Notes: a model not told the origin generated them from the sequence alone. Shown: positions 1-5,739, numbered from the stretch's first letter. The stretch is DNA of 9,075 nucleotides from Nitrospira sp. (GCA_016873595.1 VGWZ01000074.1:1-9075); one strand, 5' to 3'. Made by a program: numbers and translations.

Positions 1-7
1 TATAAGC

Positions 8-13
8 TATAAT
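8..13 (+). promoter_or_regulatory. Candidate -10 box of the first operon
   Basis: A perfect TATAAT lies 31 nt upstream of the preferred nnr start. A transcript would begin near position 20 and leave a leader of about 25 nt containing the ribosome binding site. The -35 element would fall outside the window, so it cannot be checked. The region is AT-rich and a chance match is quite possible. Confidence 0.35.
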
Positions 14-44
14 AATTTGAAATTTTCATGTGCAGAGAGAAACG

Positions 45-1607
45 ATGAAAGTTGTAACAGCACAAGAGATGAGAGAAATTGATGCAAAGACCATCGAAAG
101 GTATTGCATCCCAAGTACTGTGCTTATGGAGAGGGCAGGGCTCGCTGTTGCCTCTAAGATTAAAGAAATATTTAACAGAAAAAAGATTATTGTTATCGCA
201 GGAAGCGGTAATAATGGCGGTGACGGTCTGGTTGTTGCAAGGAATCTCTATAACGAAGGCTGGGATGTGAAGGTTTTTCTTACTTCAAGGCCAGAAGATT
301 TGAAAGGAGATGCCTTATTACAATATAAAGTAGCAGTAAAATTCGGGGTTGATATCCAGCCAATAAAGGAACTTCTTGTTTGTCAATCTCCAGTGCTTAC
401 CCGGCATTCCATTATCGTTGATGCAATTTTAGGTACAGGGTTGAGTAAAAATGTTACAGGTAGGTTGTCTGCGGTCATAACATTTCTTAATAAATCAAAT
501 GTGCCTGTTGTTTCAATTGATATACCATCTGGTATCTCATCAGGTAGTGGTCAGATAATGGGAGATGCGGTACGTGCAGATTATACGGTAACATTCGGCC
601 TTCCAAAGAGAGGTCATTTGCTCTATCCAGGTGCTGAATACGCCGGGAAACTATTCATCGAGGATATCGGATTCCCGAAAGAATTACTCGAATCAGAGAA
701 ATTCAATGTTGAACTACTCATGAAAAATGAGGTATCCACTTTAATCCCTGAGAGGCTTAACTATTCTCATAAAGGTGACTATGGTCATGTGCTCATCGTT
801 GCAGGTTCAAGGGGGAAAACAGGTGCTGCATTTATGGCAGCAAAGGCATGTCTGAGATCTGGAGCAGGGCTTGTGACAATAGGTGTCCCTGACTCTCTAT
901 CTGAGATAGTCCAGTCACGTGTCACAGAGGAGATGACCCTGATTCTGCCGGATAAGGGTGACGGGACACTTTCGGCAAAGGCGTCAGATATAATACGTGA
1001 TTTCCTGAATGAGAAAGCGGATGTTCTCGCTATCGGGCCTGGAATTGGTGTGAGCGCTGACACCCAAAAAATTATTAAAAACATGATAAAAAACTCCACA
1101 AAACCGATGGTCATAGATGCAGATGGAGTAAATTCAATTAAAGGGGAGAGAGAGGTTTTTAAGAAGGCAAGGGTACCTGTAATTCTCACTCCCCATCCAG
1201 GCGAGATGGCGAGGCTTTTACAGGATACAAGATACAGGATACAGGATATCGAAAAGGATCGGCTTAATATCGCGATGTCCTTTGCAAAAGAGACAGGGAC
1301 ATATCTTGTGCTTAAAGGTGTTCCGACCATTATTGCAGGGTCTGATGGAAAAGCCTTTATCAATTCAACAGGTAACCCCGGGATGGCAACAGGAGGAACA
1401 GGAGATGTGCTTACCGGAATGATTGTAGGGTTTTTGAGTCAAGGCTTGAAACCCGTCCAGGCATCTATACTTGGAGTTTACACCCATGGGCTTGCAGGAG
1501 ACATTGCAGCATCTGAAAAAGGTGAACATCCTTTAATTGCAACAGATATCATAGATAAGCTACCTGCTGCTTTCTATTCTTTGTCGATGACTCATAGAGA
1601 AGTCTAA
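45..1607 (+). CDS. nnr: Bifunctional NAD(P)HX epimerase / ADP-dependent NAD(P)HX dehydratase
   Basis: Repairs hydrated NADH and NADPH: the N-terminal half epimerises R- and S-NAD(P)HX, and the C-terminal half dehydrates S-NAD(P)HX using ADP. The YjeF_N domain (about residues 1-220) shows GSGNNGGDG (53-61), VDAILGTG (125-132) and SIDIPSG (157-163). The ribokinase-like dehydratase domain (about 240-515) shows the HKGDYGHVLIVAGS block (242-255), AIGPGIG (329-335), VIDADGVN (357-364), LTPHPGEMARLL (381-392) and GNPGMATGGTGDVLTG (443-458). The length of 520 aa is normal for the fusion. I chose ATG at 45, not GTG at 30, because MKVVTAQEMREID is the family's usual beginning and GAGAG at 35-39 is a well-placed ribosome binding site. 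Residues 393-402 are encoded by a tandem heptamer array and appear to lengthen a loop. The stop overlaps the pgeF ATG by one base (TAATG). Confidence 0.95.
   Translation: MKVVTAQEMREIDAKTIERYCIPSTVLMERAGLAVASKIKEIFNRKKIIVIAGSGNNGGDGLVVARNLYNEGWDVKVFLTSRPEDLKGDALLQYKVAVKFGVDIQPIKELLVCQSPVLTRHSIIVDAILGTGLSKNVTGRLSAVITFLNKSNVPVVSIDIPSGISSGSGQIMGDAVRADYTVTFGLPKRGHLLYPGAEYAGKLFIEDIGFPKELLESEKFNVELLMKNEVSTLIPERLNYSHKGDYGHVLIVAGSRGKTGAAFMAAKACLRSGAGLVTIGVPDSLSEIVQSRVTEEMTLILPDKGDGTLSAKASDIIRDFLNEKADVLAIGPGIGVSADTQKIIKNMIKNSTKPMVIDADGVNSIKGEREVFKKARVPVILTPHPGEMARLLQDTRYRIQDIEKDRLNIAMSFAKETGTYLVLKGVPTIIAGSDGKAFINSTGNPGMATGGTGDVLTGMIVGFLSQGLKPVQASILGVYTHGLAGDIAASEKGEHPLIATDIIDKLPAAFYSLSMTHREV
1221..1248 (+). 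repeat. Tandem heptamer array, CAGGATA family, inside nnr
   Basis: Four consecutive 7-bp units start at 1221, 1228, 1235 and 1242. Three are CAGGATA and the second is CAAGATA. The array is translated as nnr residues 393 to about 402 (QDTRYRIQDI), in the loop after the PHPGEMARLL motif. The same heptamer family recurs at 4397-4438 (same strand) and, in reverse complement, at 4452-4493. Confidence 0.85.
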
Positions 1608-2329
1608 TGAGTAGGTTAATCTTCCCAGATATTTTTAATGGAAATGTAAACCCCGTTAGAAAGCCGGGACAGGGCTTTTTTTCTAACGGGGTAAAAGCAT
1701 TTTTTACCACAAAATCATTTGGTGTGGATGTGAAAAAGATGAGCAATTTTTTATCTATTAAAAAAGAAGATATCTATTTCCCTATACAACAGCATACAGA
1801 TAAAGTATTAGTAATAAAGTCAGACCTTGAACCAGAGATTGCTGATGCAGTGGTTACTCAAAGAAAAGGGATATTGATTGGTGTTCAGGTCGCAGATTGT
1901 GTCCCTGTTCTTCTTTTTGATAAAAAAAGGTCAGTCGTCGGCGCAGTGCATGCAGGGTGGAGGGGTACTGCATCTGGAATAGTAAAGAAGACTGTTACGT
2001 TAATGATAGAATATTTTTCCTCGTCACCAAAAGAGATTGTAATCGCACTCGGTCCAAGTATCAGATGGGGATGCTATCAGGTAGGAGGTGAGGTTAAAGA
2101 TGCAATTTATAAGTCTACAGGAGAGGGAAAATACTTTATGCAAAGTGATGACAGGTACTATGTTGACCTGTCATCAGCAAATAGGTACCAGGCATTATCA
2201 ATGGGCATTTTTGAAGAAAATATTTGGCTTTCTGATGAATGCACCTATTGCAATCCTGAAGAATATTATTCTTATAGATATGAGAAGAGTCTGATTGGAG
2301 CTCAAGGAGGGTTTATAGGCATTTTGTAG
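1607..2329 (+). CDS. pgeF: Laccase-domain protein, YfiH/PgeF family (purine nucleoside phosphorylase / peptidoglycan editing factor)
   Basis: Belongs to the cytoplasmic Cu-oxidase_4 (YfiH/LACC1) family. Members have been described as zinc-dependent purine nucleoside phosphorylase/adenosine deaminase enzymes and, in E. coli, as PgeF, which prevents mis-incorporation into muropeptides. The three metal ligands are visible: H63 in QQHTDKV, C98 in VADCVPVLL and H115 in AVHAGWRG. The downstream blocks ALGPSIRWGCYQVG (147-160) and CTYCNPEEYYSYR (212-224) are also typical. The length of 240 aa is close to normal. The ATG overlaps the nnr stop, with AGAGAAG just upstream. Residues 15-29 (NPVRKPGQGFFSNGV) come from a 45-bp palindromic insert; without them the N-terminus reads GNVKAFFTTKSFGVD, matching the usual family opening. 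Which of the proposed activities applies here cannot be decided from sequence. Confidence 0.92.
   Translation: MSRLIFPDIFNGNVNPVRKPGQGFFSNGVKAFFTTKSFGVDVKKMSNFLSIKKEDIYFPIQQHTDKVLVIKSDLEPEIADAVVTQRKGILIGVQVADCVPVLLFDKKRSVVGAVHAGWRGTASGIVKKTVTLMIEYFSSSPKEIVIALGPSIRWGCYQVGGEVKDAIYKSTGEGKYFMQSDDRYYVDLSSANRYQALSMGIFEENIWLSDECTYCNPEEYYSYRYEKSLIGAQGGFIGIL
1646..1695 (+). repeat. In-frame palindromic insertion element inside pgeF, with flanking GTAAA direct repeats
   Basis: A 12-13 bp perfect inverted repeat has arms at 1650-1662 (ACCCCGTTAGAAA) and 1680-1692 (TTTCTAACGGGGT). The core contains a second, nested stem (AAAGCC 1660-1665 with GGCTTT 1673-1678). GTAAA occurs at 1646-1650 and again at 1691-1695, exactly 45 bp apart. 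Deleting 45 bp restores a continuous reading frame through Gly-Asn-Val-Lys-Ala-Phe-Phe, as expected for the family. The architecture resembles the Rickettsia palindromic elements that insert in frame into genes, but I cannot claim homology to them. Confidence 0.75.
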
Positions 2330-2357
2330 TTGAGTAAATATATGTTTATAAGCAATC

Positions 2358-2822
2358 ATGTTGGAAGGTCGAATTCAGAATAAAAAATATATAAGTAAGG
2401 GGCCTGATGAAACCAAGGATATCGGTTACAGGTTAGGAAAGAAGTTAAGACCCGGGGATGCTGTGGGTCTTTATGGTGAGCTTGGCAGCGGAAAAACAAC
2501 AATGGTCAAAGGGATAGCACGTGCATTAGGTATTGAAGAGATAGATATCATGAGTGCAAGCTTTACAATAATTACCGAATATGATTCAGACCCGCCTTTT
2601 TCCCATATAGACTTATACAGGATTGAGAAAGACTCAGAACTTGATGAGGTTGGTTTTTGGGAACACATAGGAGGGAGTGGTATCTCAGTTATTGAATGGG
2701 CTGAAAAGGCTGAAAACATGTTGCCTGAAAACCTGATAAGGGTCGGGTTAACATCTGTTGGTGAAGAAATAAGAGAGATAACAATAGAGGGCAGAGATGA
2801 AAAAGATTGGAATAGTTTGTAA
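2358..2822 (+). CDS. tsaE: tRNA t6A37 threonylcarbamoyladenosine biosynthesis ATPase TsaE
   Basis: A small P-loop ATPase that works with TsaB and TsaD to attach threonylcarbamoyl to A37 of ANN-decoding tRNAs in the cytoplasm. Walker A is GELGSGKT (40-47). Further family blocks are SASFTIITEY (67-76; most members have SPTF, so proline is replaced by alanine), HIDLYRI (83-89) and the C-terminal VIEWAE (111-116 region). The length of 154 aa is normal. The distance from the first Met to Walker A (39 residues) fits the family, although no clear Shine-Dalgarno precedes the ATG. It starts 28 nt after pgeF, and its last 26 nt overlap nadK. Its partners tsaB and tsaD are not in the window. Confidence 0.93.
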   Translation: MLEGRIQNKKYISKGPDETKDIGYRLGKKLRPGDAVGLYGELGSGKTTMVKGIARALGIEEIDIMSASFTIITEYDSDPPFSHIDLYRIEKDSELDEVGFWEHIGGSGISVIEWAEKAENMLPENLIRVGLTSVGEEIREITIEGRDEKDWNSL

Positions 2823-3648
2823 GATCGGAAGACCAGAGACACCTGAAACAGTGAAGGAGCTTTTGCCGTGGCTCAAACAGAGAGGTTATGAGACCTATGT
2901 TGACCTCGAAACCGCATCAGCCTTAAAAACAGAGGGAACGCCTCGGGCAATGATACCTTCTTTAGTAGATATGGTTATTGTCCTGGGTGGAGACGGGACG
3001 ATGCTCAGTGTGTGCGCGCTTGCAGGAGAAAAAGGAGTTCCAATTCTTGGTATTAATTTAGGGACTCTCGGTTTTTTGACAGAAGTTCAGGTGGATAAAC
3101 TTTATGAGACTGTAGAGAAGGTGCTTTCTGGTGAATGTTCTATTGAGGAGAGGCTTATGCTCATCACACACGTCATGAGGCAGGGAAAACAAATTGCAGA
3201 ATACACTGCCATGAATGATGTGGTGGTTACGAAAGGGGCTTTTGCGAGGATACTCTACCTTGAAACATATATAAACCATAAGTATGTCACTACCTTTAAG
3301 TCTGATGGTTTAATAATCTCTACACCCACTGGCTCTACTGCGTACTCTCTTTCAGCAGGAGGTCCTATCCTCTATCCTACACTGAACAGTATCGTATTGA
3401 CACCGATATGCTCACATATGCTCGCAAATAGACCGATAGTCCTGCCTGATGATGTCCTCATCGAAATAGTCCTCAGGTCATGGAGTGAAGAGGTCTTTCT
3501 TACTCTTGATGGCCGCGCCGGTTGCCCATTAAATAAAGATGATGTTGTGAAAACAGAAAAGGCACCCTATAAAGCAAAACTTGTCATACCCAGTGGCAGG
3601 GATTACTTCCAAACCCTGAGGACGAAATTAAAATGGGGAGAAAGATAA
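2797..3648 (+). CDS. nadK: NAD kinase (ATP/polyphosphate-NAD 2'-kinase)
   Basis: Phosphorylates NAD to NADP, the only de novo source of NADP(H). The signature GGDGT (64-68) contains the catalytic Asp66 and follows a VIVL strand. Further blocks are GINLGTLGFLTE (85-96), MNDVVV (139-144, the adenine-site Asn-Asp pair), the SDGLIISTPTGSTAYSLSAGGP stretch (169-190) and LTPICSHMLANRPIV (201-215). The length of 283 aa is typical. GAGGG at 2787-2791 lies 5 nt before the ATG, supporting a start inside the tsaE coding end and hence translational coupling. It is co-oriented with nnr, whose product repairs damaged NAD(P)H. The reading frame closes normally before a heptamer repeat. Confidence 0.96.
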   Translation: MKKIGIVCKIGRPETPETVKELLPWLKQRGYETYVDLETASALKTEGTPRAMIPSLVDMVIVLGGDGTMLSVCALAGEKGVPILGINLGTLGFLTEVQVDKLYETVEKVLSGECSIEERLMLITHVMRQGKQIAEYTAMNDVVVTKGAFARILYLETYINHKYVTTFKSDGLIISTPTGSTAYSLSAGGPILYPTLNSIVLTPICSHMLANRPIVLPDDVLIEIVLRSWSEEVFLTLDGRAGCPLNKDDVVKTEKAPYKAKLVIPSGRDYFQTLRTKLKWGER

Positions 3649-3653
3649 AAAGA

Positions 3654-3681
3654 CAGTAATCAGCAATCAGTAATCAGTGAA
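3654..3681 (+). repeat. Tandem heptamer array, CAGTAAT family, nadK-udg junction
   Basis: Four 7-bp units begin at 3654, 3661, 3668 and 3675. Units 1 and 3 are CAGTAAT, unit 2 is CAGCAAT and unit 4 is the divergent CAGTGAA. The array fills most of the 39-nt gap between the nadK stop and the udg start. Its last unit runs into the AAGG (3681-3684) that serves as the udg ribosome binding site. Confidence 0.8.
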
Positions 3682-3687
3682 AGGCAG

Positions 3688-4419
3688 ATGCAAAAACAGA
3701 TAATAAAAAACATTAAGACAGTCCTTGAATTTTATAATGCACTGGGCTTTGAAAGATTGCCAATATCATTCATAAGTAACAAATTGCAAGGAGCAAATAA
3801 GCAAAAAAACTCATCACCCATTACCCATCACCCATCACTTGACAAAGAAGCTGCCCTTAAGGCACTGAGAGAGGAAATTGGTGAGTGTAATAGGTGCAGG
3901 CTTTCAAAGGATAGGACACATATTGTTATTGGAGAGGGCAATCCTCGTTCAAGGCTTATGTTTATTGGTGAGGCGCCAGGAAAAGAAGAGGACCTTCAGG
4001 CGAGACCTTTTGTAGGTGATGCAGGTATGCTCCTCACGAGGCTTATAGAGAAAATGGGATTTAAGCGGAAGGATGTATATATTGCGAATATAGTAAAGTG
4101 CAGACCACCAATGAACCGTGACCCTGAAAAAGATGAAATAGAGCAATGCAGAAATTTTGTAGAGAGACAGATAGAGATTATACATCCTGATGTAATTATA
4201 TGCTTGGGCCGTATCTCTGCACAGACGCTCATCGGAAACGTAGGGTTAAAGATAACAGCAATACGAGGAAAATTTTTTGACTACAAGGGAATTCCCTTAA
4301 TGCCCACATTCCATCCTGCCTATCTTATCAGGAATCCCAAGGATAAGTGGCTCACATGGGAAGATGCACAGAGGGTACTGGAAAGACTTAAGCCTCGATG
4401 CAGGATGCAAGATACATGA
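3688..4419 (+). CDS. Family 4 (Fe-S cluster) uracil-DNA glycosylase
   Basis: Excises uracil from DNA, starting base-excision repair of deaminated cytosine. Four cysteines positioned to bind a [4Fe-4S] cluster are present: C67 and C70 (GECNRC), C138 (VKCRPP) and C154 (EQCRNF). The active-site motifs are GEAPGKEED (94-102) with PFVGDAG (107-113) after it, and HPAYLIRNP (209-217). The catalytic core begins near residue 54. It is preceded by a short helical N-terminal piece (LEFYNALGFERLP) and a low-complexity linker (about residues 31-52) encoded by tandem heptamers. The last residues (RCRMQDT) and the stop codon are also supplied by a heptamer array, so the ancestral C-terminus was probably near residue 235. 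AAGG at 3681-3684 is the likely ribosome binding site. Confidence 0.93.
   Translation: MQKQIIKNIKTVLEFYNALGFERLPISFISNKLQGANKQKNSSPITHHPSLDKEAALKALREEIGECNRCRLSKDRTHIVIGEGNPRSRLMFIGEAPGKEEDLQARPFVGDAGMLLTRLIEKMGFKRKDVYIANIVKCRPPMNRDPEKDEIEQCRNFVERQIEIIHPDVIICLGRISAQTLIGNVGLKITAIRGKFFDYKGIPLMPTFHPAYLIRNPKDKWLTWEDAQRVLERLKPRCRMQDT
3780..3800 (+). repeat. Possible degenerate CAA-led heptamer array in the udg linker
   Basis: Three 7-bp units start at 3780, 3787 and 3794: CAAATTG, CAAGGAG and CAAATAA. They share CAA plus scattered bases only. They lie 13 nt upstream of the clear CACCCAT array and together encode the non-conserved linker of the glycosylase. Because the units are so divergent, this could be chance. 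Confidence 0.35.
3814..3841 (+). repeat. Tandem heptamer array, TCACCCA family, inside the udg linker
   Basis: Four 7-bp units start at 3814, 3821, 3828 and 3835. Units 1 and 3 are TCACCCA, unit 2 is TTACCCA and unit 4 is the divergent TCACTTG. It is translated as roughly Ser-Pro-Ile-Thr-His-His-Pro-Ser-Leu (residues 43-51) between the N-terminal helix and the catalytic core of the glycosylase. Confidence 0.8.
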
Positions 4420-4438
4420 TGCAAGATATGAGATACCG
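4397..4438 (+). repeat. Tandem heptamer array (GATRCAR, CAGGATA family) covering the udg 3' end
   Basis: Six 7-bp units start at 4397, 4404, 4411, 4418, 4425 and 4432, all beginning with GAT. Units 1-4 are GATGCAG, GATGCAA, GATACAT and GATGCAA; units 5 and 6 have diverged. Rotated by three bases this is the same CANGATR family found in nnr. The udg stop codon (4417-4419) lies within the array. Confidence 0.85.
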
Positions 4439-4451
4439 GAATAGAAAAATT

Positions 4452-4493
4452 TATCCTGTATCGTGAATCATGAATCGTGTATCGTTTATACTG
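4452..4493 (+). repeat. Inverted copy of the CAGGATA-family heptamer array upstream of the HIT gene
   Basis: Six 7-bp units start at 4452, 4459, 4466, 4473, 4480 and 4487, with consensus WATCNTG: TATCCTG, TATCGTG, AATCATG and AATCGTG, then two divergent units. The reverse complement of the first unit is CAGGATA, the exact unit found in nnr. The array ends immediately before the ribosome binding site of the HIT gene and faces the array at 4397-4438 across a 13-nt spacer. Confidence 0.82.
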
Positions 4494-4503
4494 TGGAGGT
4501 TAT

Positions 4504-4989
4504 ATGAAGACAATATGGGCACCGTGGAGAATGATATATATACTGTCAGAGAAAACAGGCGAATGCATCTTCTGCGAATTTCCAAAACAGGATAGAAGCA
4601 AAGATAAAGATAATCTCATACTGTATAGAAGTTCACATAACTTTGTGATAATGAATAGATACCCTTATAATAATGCTCATATCATGATTGTCCCGTATGT
4701 TCATACCCCGTCACTTGATAATCTTACAGATGATGCACTTCTCGATTTTATGAAGGTCGTACAGTATTCCATCAAATCAATTCAGAAAACCCTTATGCCA
4801 GAGGGTTTTAACCTTGGCATTAATATCGGGAAGGTGGCTGGCGCGGGAATGGAAGAACATGTTCATCTCCATATGGTGCCGAGATGGGCAGGTGATACCA
4901 GTTTCATGACAGTCCTTGGCGAAGTAAGAGTGGTTCCAGAGCATATAATGGACACGTATGATAAGCTTTTTGCTGCGTTCAATTCATAA
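4504..4989 (+). CDS. HIT-family hydrolase (Ap4A phosphorylase/Fhit-like branch)
   Basis: A histidine-triad nucleotide hydrolase or transferase acting on dinucleoside polyphosphates or nucleoside phosphoramidates in the cytoplasm; the exact substrate is not resolvable from sequence. The protein opens with MKTIWAPWRMIYI and CIFC (C21, C24, a likely zinc-binding pair), both typical of this bacterial branch. It then shows NAHIMIVPYVH (58-67), GINIGKVAGAGMEEH (105-119) and the catalytic triad HVHLHMVPRW (H119, H121, H123). The length of 161 aa is normal. I chose ATG at 4504 over the upstream GTG at 4477 because GGAGG lies at 4495-4499, the family begins at this Met, and the upstream stretch is repeat sequence. 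Only 5 nt separate it from the next gene. Confidence 0.93.
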   Translation: MKTIWAPWRMIYILSEKTGECIFCEFPKQDRSKDKDNLILYRSSHNFVIMNRYPYNNAHIMIVPYVHTPSLDNLTDDALLDFMKVVQYSIKSIQKTLMPEGFNLGINIGKVAGAGMEEHVHLHMVPRWAGDTSFMTVLGEVRVVPEHIMDTYDKLFAAFNS

Positions 4990-4994
4990 AGAAA

Positions 4995-5597
4995 ATGCAG
5001 ATAAATAATAGTCCTATGAAAAACTTTAAAGATGTTGTGAAATTCCACGGTCATATATGTCCTGGCCTTGCACTTGGTTACAGAGTATCGAATTTCATCG
5101 TAAAGGAATTTGGAAAGAAGGCACATGATGAAGAAATAGTCGCAATTGTTGAGAATAGCTCCTGTGCAGTAGATGCGATTCAGGTTATGACGGGATGCAC
5201 ATTTGGAAAAGGTAACCTGATATTCAAAGACTATGGAAAACAGGTATATACCTTTGTGAAAAGACCTTCTAGTGAAGGGATAAGAATTTCTGTTCATTGG
5301 AAATCTCCTGACGAAACAGAGAAGGAAAAACAGATGTGGGAAAGGTATATGAGAGGGGACCGATCCAAAGAAGTGTTACGTACAATTCACAAAAGAAAAA
5401 CAAAGAAGATTGAAGCGATACTGAAAGCTGAGGATAAAGAGCTTTTTAAGATTGTCAAAGAAAAAGTAAATCTGCCCGAAGAAGCGGGGATATATCCAAG
5501 CATACTGTGTGCTCTTTGTGGTGAAAAGGTTATGGAACCGAGGGCAAGGGTTAAGAATGGGCAAATTGTGTGCATTCCATGTCAGGAACACACGTGA
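4995..5597 (+). CDS. FmdE-family zinc protein with C-terminal treble-clef zinc finger
   Basis: An FmdE (PF02663) protein. The family was named after a gene co-transcribed with molybdenum formylmethanofuran dehydrogenase in methanogens, but members are widespread in anaerobic bacteria and their biochemical role is not settled. The core has FHGHICPGLALGYR (17-30; candidate ligands H18, H20, C22) and SSCAVDAIQVMTGCTFGKGNL (from about 55; C57, C68). After a charged helical stretch (about 105-160), the C-terminal zinc finger shows C172, C175, C193 and C196 (CALC...CIPC). The length of 200 aa is normal. The start at 4995 follows the HIT stop by 5 nt and has a weak purine-rich site; ATG at 5016 (M8) is a credible alternative. 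No formylmethanofuran or formate dehydrogenase genes are nearby, so the context does not identify a partner. Confidence 0.88.
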   Translation: MQINNSPMKNFKDVVKFHGHICPGLALGYRVSNFIVKEFGKKAHDEEIVAIVENSSCAVDAIQVMTGCTFGKGNLIFKDYGKQVYTFVKRPSSEGIRISVHWKSPDETEKEKQMWERYMRGDRSKEVLRTIHKRKTKKIEAILKAEDKELFKIVKEKVNLPEEAGIYPSILCALCGEKVMEPRARVKNGQIVCIPCQEHT

Positions 5598-5650
5598 TGC
5601 TTTTGAGTAAAATAATAGCATGATAATAATTCAATACTCACATGACTTTC

Positions 5651-5681
5651 TTGCCATGATATGGGATAATTATTGTATAAA
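5651..5681 (+). promoter_or_regulatory. Weak promoter candidate in the 142-bp gap before the pilus ATPase gene
   Basis: TTGCCA at 5651-5656 and TATAAA at 5676-5681 could form a sigma-70 type promoter, but the 19-nt spacer is longer than the 17-nt optimum and the area is AT-rich. The gap (5598-5739) is the longest non-coding stretch in the window, so a transcription start here is reasonable. I see no convincing intrinsic terminator for the upstream operon: the best stem is only TGAGTA/TACTCA with a long loop. Confidence 0.3.
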
Positions 5682-5739
5682 TGTATTCGGATTTGCTACT
5701 ATGATTCTTAAAAAGAAAAATATAAGATAAGGATGTATT

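Noticed and set aside
30..44. GTG at 30 as the nnr start
   Set aside because: The family begins at the ATG at 45, which has GAGAG at the right distance; the GTG would place the ribosome binding site inside the coding sequence.
785..1363. 192-aa open frame on the minus strand within nnr
   Set aside because: It lies entirely antisense to conserved nnr motifs, has serine/isoleucine-rich composition typical of a shadow frame, and matches no family I recognise.
4397..4493. Possible CRISPR-like array
   Set aside because: Units are 7 bp and directly tandem without unique spacers, and no cas gene is present.
4477..4503. GTG at 4477 as the start of the HIT gene
   Set aside because: This stretch is heptamer repeat followed by the ribosome binding site, and the conserved protein begins at ATG 4504.
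4863..5297. 144-aa minus-strand frame spanning the HIT and FmdE genes
   Set aside because: It covers conserved motifs of both plus-strand genes in antisense and shows no protein signature.
5598..5640. Intrinsic terminator after the FmdE gene
   Set aside because: Only 5-6 bp AT-rich stems (ATGCT/AGCAT, TGAGTA/TACTCA) with long loops and no T-run could be found.
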